NCBI GenBank assembly: GCA_049516595.1
Contig: JBEKSY010000023.1
Coordinates: forward strand, 1 to 53,036
Direction of reading: 5' to 3'
DNA length: 53,036 nt
DNA from: JBEKHT01 sp049516595
GTDB lineage: Bacteria > Chloroflexota > Anaerolineae > Anaerolineales > RBG-16-64-43
Below are positions 25,753 through 34,484 of this stretch, piece after piece (within the stretch, counting starts at the first letter, position 1; each line of letters opens with the position of its first letter). Position numbers and translations under genes: made by a program. The notes beneath the pieces are model-generated. The model worked only from the letters and a program-made list of their open reading frames with translations, ran no database searches and was not told where the DNA came from.

Positions 25753-26775
25753 GTGAATCAGCAGAATCTAGCAATCCCCAAGATGCCGGCCGGGGCGCTG
25801 CGTTCACTTTGGATGGGAGCCGAGACCGTGAGCTCCCATCCCGTTTTGCTATTGATCCCTGTCGCGGTGGACCTCTTGATTTGGCTCGGGCCGCACCTTT
25901 CGGTCCAGCCGATCGTTAGCCCCATCCTGGATCTAATGGCCAGAAATGCGGGCCTGAGCGGCCTCAGCCCTCAAGACACCGCCCAATCCATTGCGGGTCT
26001 GGTGGAGATTGCCAAGCATCTGAATCTGGTGGCCCTGTTGGCTTTCATGCCCCTTTTCCCACCGAGCCTGATGGCATCGCAACCCCCGTTGAGTTCGCCC
26101 TGGGGATCCCCGCTCACCCTTCAGGTGAGCAGCATTCCCTTCTATGTGCTGATGGCTTTCGCGTTTGCATTGGTTGGGCTGTTCTTGGGATCGCTGTACT
26201 GGATCTCGGTGGGCGAGGCGGTTCGTCAGGAGAAGGAGGCGGCCAGCAGCCGCCTGTACGAGTGGTTGCGGGTATCGGTCGGAATGATTGTTCTGGGTGT
26301 GGCGGCGGCGATCCTGCTGATTGCTCTTGCGGTGCCGGCCGGGTTGCTGATCGGAGTCGCGGACGCCATCTCGCCTTTGGTTGGACAAATTGCTTTGGTC
26401 ATGGCTGGGGGATTGGCGCTTTGGATGCTGGTCTTCCTGGTTTTCACGATTCATGGCATGGTGCTGAGCGGCGATCTCCCTCCGCGAGCGGTTGGGAAAA
26501 GCATTGAGGTCGTGCGCTGGTCCTATGCTTCCGCCGTGAGTTGGGTCCTTCTGACCGTTCTCGTTCTGGTGATGACCAACACGGTGTGGACGCTTCCAGC
26601 CGAGGGTTCCTGGACGAGGCTGATTGGCGTGCTGGGAAACGCTTACACCAGCTCCGCCCTTGTGGCGGGTAGCCTGATCTTCTACCGAGATCGCCGGCGC
26701 TGGGTGGAGGAGATGAGGCGGTATCTGGAGCAGAGGAATCGGACCAGCGCGGGGGGGCCTCCTGCGAATGCCTAG
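25753..26775 (+). CDS. Hypothetical polytopic membrane protein upstream of gyrB
   Basis: A 340-residue protein with six or seven hydrophobic segments (first at about 30-50) and a charged cytoplasmic C-terminal tail (FYRDRRRWVEEMRRYLEQRNR). A conserved-looking amphipathic loop, GEAVRQEKEAASSRLYEWLRVS, sits mid-protein. I do not recognise the family. I chose the GTG at 25753, since translation from 25705 would run through the -10 box. The stop lies 8 bases inside gyrB, so the two are translationally linked. Confidence 0.7.
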   Translation: MNQQNLAIPKMPAGALRSLWMGAETVSSHPVLLLIPVAVDLLIWLGPHLSVQPIVSPILDLMARNAGLSGLSPQDTAQSIAGLVEIAKHLNLVALLAFMPLFPPSLMASQPPLSSPWGSPLTLQVSSIPFYVLMAFAFALVGLFLGSLYWISVGEAVRQEKEAASSRLYEWLRVSVGMIVLGVAAAILLIALAVPAGLLIGVADAISPLVGQIALVMAGGLALWMLVFLVFTIHGMVLSGDLPPRAVGKSIEVVRWSYASAVSWVLLTVLVLVMTNTVWTLPAEGSWTRLIGVLGNAYTSSALVAGSLIFYRDRRRWVEEMRRYLEQRNRTSAGGPPANA

Positions 26776-28723
26776 AAACTCGTCAGCCAAAGCCGCCTCG
26801 GCGGGGGTCGGGGAATACGAAGCCAAGGACATTCAGGTTCTTGAGGGGCTGGAAGCTGTGCGGCGTCGCCCCGGAATGTATGTGGGCGGAACCGATGTCA
26901 AAGCACTTCATCACCTCGTCTTTGAAGTTGTGGACAATTCCATTGATGAGGCGCTGGCCGGATCCTGCGACCTGATTGAAATCACAATCCATCCCGATCG
27001 CAGCGTCACGGTTCGGGACAATGGGCGCGGGATTCCCGTCGATCTGCATCCGGAGAAGAAGAAGCCCGCCTTGGAGGTGGTCATGACCACCCTCCATGCT
27101 GGGGGGAAGTTTGGGGGGGACAGCTACAAGGTCTCCGGCGGCCTGCACGGTGTCGGCGTGAGCGCGGTGAACGCCCTCTCCGAGTGGTGCGAAGTCGAGG
27201 TCCGCCGGGAGGGAAAGGTTCATTTTCAGCGCTACGAACTCGGGAAACCAACCACTCCCGTGAAGGTGACCGGGAAGTCCCGGCCGGGAGAGACCGGCAC
27301 GACGACGACGTTCCGATACGACTCGAAGATCTTTCAGGAGGACGTGGACTATAGGTTCGAGACGCTGGCCCAGCGGTTTCGAGAAATGGCCTTTGTCACT
27401 CGCGGCGTCACGATTACATTGCGGGATGAGCGGCAGGACACAGAGACCTGCTTTTATTTTGAGGGCGGCGTTCTTTCCTTCGTGCGCTATCTGAACCGCA
27501 ATCGAGAAGTGCTGCATCCCGTGGTGTACATCAACAAGGAGCTCGAGGGAGTGGGCATCGAGGTGGCCGTGCAGTACACCGACGCCTATTCCGAATCGGT
27601 ATACTCCTTCGCCAACACGATCAACACGGTCGACGGAGGTACCCACCTAACGGGGCTGCGGGCCGCGATCACCCGGACGGTCAACGATTATGCCCGCAAG
27701 TTGGGGCTGCTCAAGGAAGGGGACCCCAACTTCTCGGGAGATGACACTCGGGAAGGGCTGACCGCGATCGTTTCGGTCAAGCACCGGGATCCTCAGTTTG
27801 AATCGCAGACCAAGGTCAAGCTGATGAACACCGAGGTGCAAACCTACGTTCAGCAGGTGGTCAGCGAAGGATTTGGCGCGTTTCTTGAGGAGAATCCGAG
27901 AGAGGCCAAGGCCATTGTGGAAAAGTGCCTGACCTCGGCGCGCGCGAGGGATGCAGCTAAGAAGGCGCGCGACCTGGTCATCCGCAAGTCCGCACTGGAG
28001 AGCCTGACGTTGCCTGGCAAGTTGGCGGACTGCTCCGAACGCGATCCGGGGAAATCGGAGCTTTACATCGTCGAGGGGGACAGTGCCGGTGGTTCCGCCA
28101 AACAGGGCAGGGATCGGCATTTCCAAGCGATCCTCCCCTTGCGCGGCAAGATCATGAACACCGAGCGGGCCCGTCTGGACAAGATCCTGGGCAGCAATGA
28201 GATCAAGGCCCTGGTCTCCGCTCTGGGGACCGGAATCGGAGACAATTTCGAAGTCTCGAACCTCCGCTATGGACGGGTAATCGTGATGACCGATGCAGAT
28301 GTGGACGGTTCCCATATCCGCACTCTTCTCCTCACGTTTTTCTTTCGCTACATGATGGCTCTCGTTGACGAAGGCCATCTTTTCATCGCGCAGCCGCCGC
28401 TTTACCGCCTGGAGGCCAAAGCCAAAGGGGGGAAGCCGACGGTGCGCTACGTCTACTCGGACAACGAGATGAGCAAGGCTCTGAAAGAGATGGGCGGGAT
28501 TGAGAAGGCCGCGATCCAGCGCTACAAAGGGCTGGGGGAAATGAATCCGCAGCAACTGTGGGAAACGACCATGGATCCGGCCAATCGAACGCTGCTTTTG
28601 GTCACCGTGGAGGATGCGGCGGAGGCGGATCGAACCTTCGATATGCTCATGGGTTCTGCGGTCCCCCCTCGCAAACGGTTCATTCAGACCCATGCTCGGG
28701 AGGTTCGGAACCTGGATATCTAG
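26768..28723 (+). CDS. gyrB: DNA gyrase subunit B
   Basis: A 651-residue type IIA topoisomerase subunit that binds ATP and, with GyrA, introduces negative supercoils. The GHKL ATPase site is complete (VVDNSIDEALAG, DNGRGIPVD, GGLHGVGVSAVNALS), as is the TOPRIM region with EGDSAGGSAKQGRDR, PLRGKIMNTE and MTDADVDGSHIRTL. The C-terminal RYKGLGEMNPQQLWETTMDP is canonical. Length is typical of the short form without the proteobacterial insertion; ParE is the close alternative. The start overlaps the preceding gene by 8 bases and a hairpin follows the stop. Confidence 0.95.
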   Translation: MPRNSSAKAASAGVGEYEAKDIQVLEGLEAVRRRPGMYVGGTDVKALHHLVFEVVDNSIDEALAGSCDLIEITIHPDRSVTVRDNGRGIPVDLHPEKKKPALEVVMTTLHAGGKFGGDSYKVSGGLHGVGVSAVNALSEWCEVEVRREGKVHFQRYELGKPTTPVKVTGKSRPGETGTTTTFRYDSKIFQEDVDYRFETLAQRFREMAFVTRGVTITLRDERQDTETCFYFEGGVLSFVRYLNRNREVLHPVVYINKELEGVGIEVAVQYTDAYSESVYSFANTINTVDGGTHLTGLRAAITRTVNDYARKLGLLKEGDPNFSGDDTREGLTAIVSVKHRDPQFESQTKVKLMNTEVQTYVQQVVSEGFGAFLEENPREAKAIVEKCLTSARARDAAKKARDLVIRKSALESLTLPGKLADCSERDPGKSELYIVEGDSAGGSAKQGRDRHFQAILPLRGKIMNTERARLDKILGSNEIKALVSALGTGIGDNFEVSNLRYGRVIVMTDADVDGSHIRTLLLTFFFRYMMALVDEGHLFIAQPPLYRLEAKAKGGKPTVRYVYSDNEMSKALKEMGGIEKAAIQRYKGLGEMNPQQLWETTMDPANRTLLLVTVEDAAEADRTFDMLMGSAVPPRKRFIQTHAREVRNLDI

Positions 28724-28756
28724 GCCGGGTGGGAAGCGAAAATCCCGTGGGTCTTG

Positions 28757-28783
28757 ATACTGCGCCTCTCGGCGCAGTATTTG
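28757..28783 (+). terminator. Hairpin after gyrB
   Basis: A perfect 10-bp stem ATACTGCGCC/GGCGCAGTAT (28757-28766 with 28771-28780) with a TCTC loop begins 33 bases after the gyrB stop and is followed by TTT. It is the likely end of the gyrB transcript. Nothing else is supported in 28784-28935. Confidence 0.65.
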
Positions 28784-28935
28784 CACCCGGGAGATACTGC
28801 CCCGGACAAATCCGGCGGGGAGGGCGTCGCCGCCGGCCGTCCCTGTAAGGATTCCAGGGTAAACTACCGGAGCGAGAACGGCGAGAAGGCTCGGGCGCGT
28901 CACAATTCCAATCCGGCAATCCCTTGGGCGACCGC

Positions 28936-30984
28936 ATGGCACTTGAGGCAGGCGCTCTTCTCAACGCGAGATATCGCATCGACCGAGTCCTCGGACAGGG
29001 AGGCATGGGCGCGGTCTACTCTGCCGTTGACGAGAATCTTGGCCTGCCGGTCGCCGTCAAAGAGAATCTCTTCACCACGGAAGAGTATGCTCGCCAATTC
29101 CGGCGGGAAGCGACCATCTTAGCTGGTCTCCGTCACCCGAACCTGCCGCGTGTCACGGATCACTTTGTGATTCCGGGGCAAGGCCAGTATTTGGTGATGG
29201 ACTACATTGATGGCGAGGATCTTCGCCACCGCCTGGAAGGGCGCGAACCTGTTCTTGAAAGTGAGCTCTTGAGTTGGGCCCGCCAAATCTGCGAGGCCAT
29301 TGGCTATCTGCATCATCAGCGACGGCCGATCCTGCACCGCGACATTAAGCCCAGCAACATTCGATTGACTTCCGATGGGCGGGCCGTGCTGGTGGATTTC
29401 GGGCTGGCACGCGTGGAAGGAGCCACGGCCACGGCCGGGGCCAAGGGAATGTCCCCCGGCTTCGCACCGCCGGAGCAATACGGGAGCAATCGAGTTGATG
29501 TGCGGGCCGATATCTATTCTTTCGCGGCAACGCTTTATGCACTGCTGACCGGCGTGCCCCCCGAGGACGCCTTGGATCGGGCCATGGGCTGGGCGCAGCT
29601 CACGCCAATCCTCACACGCAGACCCTCTGTTTCTCCCGGTCTGGCGAAAGTGGTGGAAAGGGGCCTCGAGGTCCAGGCCGAGGCTCGTTACGCCTCGATT
29701 GACGACTTCTGCTCAGCGCTGGCCGACGGCAGTACCAAGCCGGTCCCAGCCATTGAGGGGATGACACGGGTCGCTGGGGCCGCACCCAACTTGGCCAGGC
29801 CACCCGTTGGGGCGGGTCCTCAGGCCAGACCTCGCCGTCGAGCTTGGGGTCTTTGGATCGGGTTGGGGGTGGTCGGGATCGGCGTGCTCGCTGGAGGGGC
29901 CTTGTGGGGTGCCCGCCAGGTGTTCCCTTCTCTGACTGGGCCGCCTTCTGGCACTCCTGGAGAGCCTCGGCAGAGCGCGGTGCCTCTGGAGACGCGCGCG
30001 TTGATAGCTCCGGGGACCGCGGCCGCCCTTGGGGTGACCCCCTCGCCTCCCCTCCCAGCGACCATTGGGGTTGTGCCGAGCGAGACCTCGCTCGTCTTGC
30101 AGCCCACGGCGATCGCCTCTGACACGCCGAGGGCTCAGCCCTCCCCGGTCGGCGGCGGAGATCTCGTCGCATTTGTTTCGGACCAGACAGGAACCCCCCA
30201 AATCTTCCTGCTGAACCCGGCCACTCGGACCGCGACGCAGGTTACCGATTTGGGCGAGGGGGCTTGCCAGCCGGACTGGTCGCCCGACGGGATGCGTTTG
30301 GCGTTCACCTCGCCCTGCCCGGGAAATCAATCGAGCTATGTCAATGCCTCCATCTGGGTGATGAATTGGGACGGGACGAATGTGAACCCGATATCCACGG
30401 CTCCAGGCGGGGACTATGATCCGGCGTGGTCGCCGGATGGCAAGCAGATAGCCTTCACCTCCTTGCAGGGGGGGCAGCCGCAGATCTTTGTGATGGATGC
30501 GACTGGGGGGAATCGAAAGCGGCTGAGCCCTTCGGGTGCCGTGGACGATCAACCGCGCTGGTCGCCGGACGGCAGCCTGCTCGTGTTCGTTTCGATCTCC
30601 TCGATTCAGACCCCCACGGTCTTTGTGATGAACGCAGACGGAAACAACCGCCAACAGTATTCGCGCGGGCCAGGCGCGTATTCGAGTCCGGACTGGTCTC
30701 CCAACGGCCAATTGATACTTGCCGTCCGAGCTGCTCTCAACGGTCAAGTGGTGACCACTTTGTTTGCCGATCATGGCTTTAACGAGAAGCAGATCAGGAT
30801 GGTCAGCGGGGGGGTAACGGAAGCTCGCTTTTCCCCAGACAGCCTCTGGGTGCTTGCGGATGCCTTGGGACCCGGTGGAAACCACGATCTCTACATCGCT
30901 CGTGTCGTCGGCGGCGGCCTCGACCCACTGACGTCTGACTCCCATGTCGAATATGATGCCGCCTGGCGCCCGATCCCCCACTGA
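28936..30984 (+). CDS. Membrane Ser/Thr protein kinase with extracytoplasmic WD40-like beta-propeller
   Basis: A 682-residue receptor kinase. Residues about 13-265 are a PASTA-less Hanks-type kinase: glycine loop GQGGMGAVY, ATP lysine K42 in VAVKE, catalytic HRDIKPSN with D136, and DFG at 154-156. One membrane helix spans about 304-326, then a Pro/Thr/Ser-rich linker. From about 425 there are at least five WD40-like/TolB-type repeats, each with a W/FSPDG core (PDWSPDGMRLAFTS, PAWSPDGKQIAFTS, PRWSPDGSLLVFVS and so on). The propeller should lie outside and could sense a ligand or protein. I chose ATG 28936; a TTG four codons upstream is possible. Confidence 0.9.
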   Translation: MALEAGALLNARYRIDRVLGQGGMGAVYSAVDENLGLPVAVKENLFTTEEYARQFRREATILAGLRHPNLPRVTDHFVIPGQGQYLVMDYIDGEDLRHRLEGREPVLESELLSWARQICEAIGYLHHQRRPILHRDIKPSNIRLTSDGRAVLVDFGLARVEGATATAGAKGMSPGFAPPEQYGSNRVDVRADIYSFAATLYALLTGVPPEDALDRAMGWAQLTPILTRRPSVSPGLAKVVERGLEVQAEARYASIDDFCSALADGSTKPVPAIEGMTRVAGAAPNLARPPVGAGPQARPRRRAWGLWIGLGVVGIGVLAGGALWGARQVFPSLTGPPSGTPGEPRQSAVPLETRALIAPGTAAALGVTPSPPLPATIGVVPSETSLVLQPTAIASDTPRAQPSPVGGGDLVAFVSDQTGTPQIFLLNPATRTATQVTDLGEGACQPDWSPDGMRLAFTSPCPGNQSSYVNASIWVMNWDGTNVNPISTAPGGDYDPAWSPDGKQIAFTSLQGGQPQIFVMDATGGNRKRLSPSGAVDDQPRWSPDGSLLVFVSISSIQTPTVFVMNADGNNRQQYSRGPGAYSSPDWSPNGQLILAVRAALNGQVVTTLFADHGFNEKQIRMVSGGVTEARFSPDSLWVLADALGPGGNHDLYIARVVGGGLDPLTSDSHVEYDAAWRPIPH

Positions 30985-31013
30985 TCCGGCGGACACTGCC
31001 CCATCGAGCGAGA

Positions 31014-31571
31014 ATGCGCGTTATCTCCGGAACGGCCAAAGGGCGAAAACTCAAAGGGGTCCCCGGCGGGTCGACCCGTCCCATCACCGATCGGGCAAAG
31101 GTCGCGCTGTTTGACTTGTTGGGTGAGGAAGTCGTCGGGGCCTGCCTCTTGGATCTGTTTGCTGGCACAGGAGGAGTTGGAATCGAGGCTCTCAGCCGGG
31201 GCGCCCGCTCGGTGGTGTTCGTGGATCGCGATCCGCTTGCCATCCGCACCGTGCATCAAAACCTCGAACTAACTGGTTTGAGCGATCGGGCCCGGGTGAT
31301 CCACTCAGATGCCTTCCGGTTCTTGGGCAGGAGGCCCGCGGAGAGATTTGAGATCATTTATGTTGCTCCGCCTCAGTACGAGGGGCTCTGGATTCGTTCG
31401 CTTGAGAAGCTGGATCAATCGCCAGATTGGCTGAGTGGCGAGGGGCAGATCGTAGTTCAGATTGACCCGAGAGAGTACCGGCCGGTCCTTGCGGGGAATC
31501 TTCAGGAAAGGGAACAGCGCCGATATGGGAGTACTTTACTGTGCTTCTTTGATCGAACGGGCGGGAAGTAG
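31014..31571 (+). CDS. rsmD: 16S rRNA (guanine966-N2)-methyltransferase family protein
   Basis: A 185-residue SAM-dependent methyltransferase of the RsmD family, which modifies G966 of 16S rRNA in the 30S subunit. MRVISGTAKGRKLKG at the N-terminus, RPITDRAKVALFDLL and the SAM site LLDLFAGTGGVGIEALSRGA are diagnostic. The catalytic motif IV, normally DPPY, reads APPQ (IIYVAPPQY), lacking the Asp that contacts the target amino group. Family members with this change may still act or may be altered in specificity. It lies 29 bases after the kinase gene. Confidence 0.85.
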   Translation: MRVISGTAKGRKLKGVPGGSTRPITDRAKVALFDLLGEEVVGACLLDLFAGTGGVGIEALSRGARSVVFVDRDPLAIRTVHQNLELTGLSDRARVIHSDAFRFLGRRPAERFEIIYVAPPQYEGLWIRSLEKLDQSPDWLSGEGQIVVQIDPREYRPVLAGNLQEREQRRYGSTLLCFFDRTGGK

Positions 31572-31585
31572 CGCCGGTCGCGAGA

Positions 31586-32137
31586 TCATGGGCTGAAACG
31601 GACTCGGAGCATCTCGTGCTCGTCGTAGTATGAGTGGGCGTGAAACACGGGTGCATCGGGCTTCCAAGAAAAAACGCGGGGCAAGACCTCGTACAGGTCG
31701 GGAACGAGGGGGAGATTAGGTGCCTCCCGAATAGCAAACCACTCGGCCGTTCCCTCTGGCGACGAATGGGTTCGAGGGCAGGATGGCAATTCACCGCGAA
31801 AGACGGCGATCAGCACGCCTCGCTCGGGTTCGGCATCCAACGTGATGAGCCCGCACAAGTGCAAGTCCTCGGTTTCCAGACCCGCCTCCTCTCGCAGCTC
31901 CCTGCGAGCGGCCTCGAGCAGGCTTTCCCCCCGCTCGAGGTGGCCTCCCATTCCGTTGTAGCGACCTGGCCAGATCCGCTTGCTCGGGGCACCCTGCAGG
32001 AGCAGCACTTGGTCGCGGCAGAATAACAATACAAGCGTGCGCGGGATCAGCGCATATCGCGCCTGCCCTCGCACGCCTTGTTCTTCTCGGCCCATGGCGG
32101 TTCGCTCGCCGAGCAGTCCTTCTTGGTCACAGGCCAT
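31586..32137 (-). CDS. Nudix hydrolase (8-oxo-dGTP diphosphatase-like)
   Basis: A 183-residue protein with a complete Nudix box, GGHLERGESLLEAARRELREEAGLE at about residues 64-88 (the G-x5-E-x7-REUXEEXGU pattern), preceded by PGRYNGMGG. It should hydrolyse a nucleoside diphosphate linked to another moiety, such as oxidised dNTPs. The ATG at 32137 abuts the stop of the aldolase gene upstream, suggesting coupling; an internal ATG at 32095 is also possible. It converges with rsmD. Confidence 0.85.
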   Translation of the reverse strand: MACDQEGLLGERTAMGREEQGVRGQARYALIPRTLVLLFCRDQVLLLQGAPSKRIWPGRYNGMGGHLERGESLLEAARRELREEAGLETEDLHLCGLITLDAEPERGVLIAVFRGELPSCPRTHSSPEGTAEWFAIREAPNLPLVPDLYEVLPRVFSWKPDAPVFHAHSYYDEHEMLRVRFSP

Positions 32138-33565
32138 TCAATCGGCAAGATCGCCAGGGCCCGATGACCGTGAGGTCTCGCGCGCACCAAAATCCTGCGG
32201 GGAACGATGGAGAGCCGGGGCCTTGACGTTCCGGGCCACCGTGTCGGCCGTTCCGCCCACGCAGAGTTGATCGAAGAGAAACGCGAATTGTTTTTCCCAG
32301 GCGTCACGGATTGTCAGGCGGCTCTCTTCAGGCAGGTTCCAGAGTCGCTCCTTAAAGGGGCCGATCGTCCTCTTGCGAGTCTTGTAAAGGAACTGTTCCT
32401 CAGTGTCCTGGGGCTTTCGCTCGTCCGCGCAGTTTTCCTTGGCCCAAGCGTACATCTCAGCGGACAGGTCAGCGGGGAGAAGATCGAAGGCGATATTCTG
32501 GAAATTGGTGGCCAGGTGCACCTCGCAGGCTTCGTGCTCGACAAAACTCCGAAAGGCCCCTTCGGGCAGGGTGGAGGCGCCATGCTGCACGGCGCCGGCG
32601 AGGCCGAAGTCCTTGCGAGCCACCTGGGAGAGATGCTGCAGCGTCTTGAAATCGACAGCTACCTGGGCGATGGTCCCATCCGGCAGAACGACTCCTCCGT
32701 GAGAAGTGCCTGTTTGAATGCTGATCTTGCTGACCCCATGGGCCTCATTCGAGCGGCGATCGAGTTCCACTCCGAACAGCTCGAGGAAGGCCCGCAACTC
32801 TTCCTCGGTACTATTTCGGCCGCCGACCTCCCCGATTTCCCCACCGATCGAAACCTCGACTCCTTTGGGCTGCTTCTGACGAATGAAGGCAGAGAACTCG
32901 GCACACAAGGCGGCGTTGACCTTCTGTTGCTCTCGGACTGTAGGTCGAGTCAGGTCCACAAGAGTGGAGGTGTCAATGTCAATGTTGAAGAAGCCAGCGG
33001 CGAGCGCTTCCACGATCAGGTCGCGGATGGCCTGAATCTCGACCTCGGGCGAGGTTCGATACTTCTTGGCTGAAACCTGAAAGTGGTCCCCCTGGATGAA
33101 GAGAGGGCCGCTCCACATCTCCGCCAGAGCCGCCGCCAAGACCGAGGCGGAATACTCGCCCGGACGCTGCTCGGTATAGCCGATCTCTGAGCGCGCGATC
33201 TCAAAGACGATAGCCCCGGCGGCACGGGACTTGGCTGCACGGAAGACGGCTCGAGCGGCATCGAAGGCTAGCATGCGCAGATTCATCGCTGGCACGGTGA
33301 AAGTGGGTGGAACCTCCCCTCGACCGCGCGCCATGTAGAGCGAGTTGATCGAGGCAGGTACGATGCCCATCGCTTGGGCGGTTTCCCAGATCAGCCAGCG
33401 GGCCTCGCTTTGCTCTGCGGGCGATCCCAAGGCGGAGAGTCTCGCCAACTCTCCAGCTTGGTCCCGGACGCGCCCTTTGTCCTTCACGGCCAAATGGCCC
33501 GCGTCCATATACACGACATTGCCTTTGAGATGTCGATCAATGATTCCTTGTTCGAGTCCGCTCAT
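32138..33565 (-). CDS. Class II (metal-dependent) fructose/tagatose-bisphosphate aldolase family protein
   Basis: A 475-residue protein, about 100-130 residues longer than standard class II aldolases. Zinc and active-site elements can be placed: QGDHFQ (first His and Asp), EVSIGGEIGEVGG (Glu), QTGTSHGGV and AVQHGASTLP (second and third His). Family members cleave fructose or tagatose 1,6-bisphosphate into DHAP and glyceraldehyde 3-phosphate, but the divergent phosphate loops leave the sugar uncertain. It is followed without spacing by the Nudix gene. A consensus -10 box lies about 70 bases upstream. Confidence 0.8.
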   Translation of the reverse strand: MSGLEQGIIDRHLKGNVVYMDAGHLAVKDKGRVRDQAGELARLSALGSPAEQSEARWLIWETAQAMGIVPASINSLYMARGRGEVPPTFTVPAMNLRMLAFDAARAVFRAAKSRAAGAIVFEIARSEIGYTEQRPGEYSASVLAAALAEMWSGPLFIQGDHFQVSAKKYRTSPEVEIQAIRDLIVEALAAGFFNIDIDTSTLVDLTRPTVREQQKVNAALCAEFSAFIRQKQPKGVEVSIGGEIGEVGGRNSTEEELRAFLELFGVELDRRSNEAHGVSKISIQTGTSHGGVVLPDGTIAQVAVDFKTLQHLSQVARKDFGLAGAVQHGASTLPEGAFRSFVEHEACEVHLATNFQNIAFDLLPADLSAEMYAWAKENCADERKPQDTEEQFLYKTRKRTIGPFKERLWNLPEESRLTIRDAWEKQFAFLFDQLCVGGTADTVARNVKAPALHRSPQDFGARETSRSSGPGDLAD

Positions 33566-33635
33566 CTTGTCCCCTCGCTCGAGCTTTGTCCCCGGGCATG
33601 GCCGGGATCGGCGGCTCCGAGCCCTGTGTCAACCC

Positions 33636-33641
33636 ATTATA
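33636..33641 (-). promoter_or_regulatory. -10 box upstream of the aldolase gene
   Basis: TATAAT read on the minus strand, 71 bases before the aldolase start; no clear -35. The GC-rich stretch 33642-33832 shows no gene. Confidence 0.4.
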
Positions 33642-33832
33642 CCCTTGGGGAATTGCTTCGGGCGCGGCCTCGGCGCGCCATCCCAGGGCTCAGGCGGAGG
33701 GCACTTGCATTCCGGCCGGAGTCTCGGCCGCCCGGCCTTACTTTCCGAGCCCCTCGGGCAGATTCTCGCCGCCGCCGGACTTCGAGGCGGCGGGGGACAA
33801 GGGCTGGGGGCGGGGACTGGGAGATCTGGTTC

Positions 33833-34468
33833 TCATGCGGAGATCGGCTGCTGGCAATTCGGACAACGGCTCAGGGATCGGGGGAGGACGAAGCCGCAGT
33901 GCGGACACGTCGTTGGCTGTGCGGAGCCAAGAGGAGCGCCGCAAGCGGGGCAGGAGGGCTCGCCTACGGGCGCAGCAATTCCACAGTACTCACACTGGAC
34001 TCGCCTGAGTCTCTCGGAAAGGGCAGTACCGGCTCCAATCGCTGCCGCCGTGGCCTCCACTTGAGCCCACACCTCATCTCGAAGCTGCAGGGAGGAGATG
34101 TCCTGCGCAATGTCATCCAATCGCCCCACAAGGGAAAAAGGATTGCGAAGCGCGGTGAGTGCTGTCAACCCAAAGCTGGCTGCAAGGCCCAGCCACTCTT
34201 GATTCCCAACCTGGACTAGGACGCCATCTTCGGTCTTCTCAAGCAGAACCGAAAGAGCCGTTTGTCCACCCGAGTGAGGTTGCTGGCGTGTCGCGATTTG
34301 GACTACCACTTGGTCGCCTTGCCCCAGGACCTGCGCGCGGAGGTTGCCCTGGTCGAAGCGTGACACCAGCGCATTGGCAAGTAGGTCCAAGGTCAAGTCC
34401 CCGTGATACGCACGCTTTTCCACGGCCCAGCCCCGTTCCTCGAAATTGTGCCCGAGAGGCGTAGCCAT
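33833..34468 (-). CDS. Hypothetical zinc-ribbon protein
   Basis: A 211-residue protein. Residues 1-145 are a soluble domain of unknown fold with strands such as VVVQIATRQQ and VLVQVGNQEW. Residues about 158-208 carry two consecutive CxxC...CxxC zinc ribbons (CEYC/CPAC, then CPHC/CPNC). Such tails often mediate protein or nucleic-acid contacts. I do not recognise the N-terminal family. It lies directly downstream of fmt on the same strand (16 bases between). A TAGAAT box at 34487-34492 overlaps the fmt stop region and could drive it separately with a leader of about 12 bases. Confidence 0.75.
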   Translation of the reverse strand: MATPLGHNFEERGWAVEKRAYHGDLTLDLLANALVSRFDQGNLRAQVLGQGDQVVVQIATRQQPHSGGQTALSVLLEKTEDGVLVQVGNQEWLGLAASFGLTALTALRNPFSLVGRLDDIAQDISSLQLRDEVWAQVEATAAAIGAGTALSERLRRVQCEYCGIAAPVGEPSCPACGAPLGSAQPTTCPHCGFVLPRSLSRCPNCQQPISA

Positions 34469-34484
34469 CGGGCGACGCCGGCAG

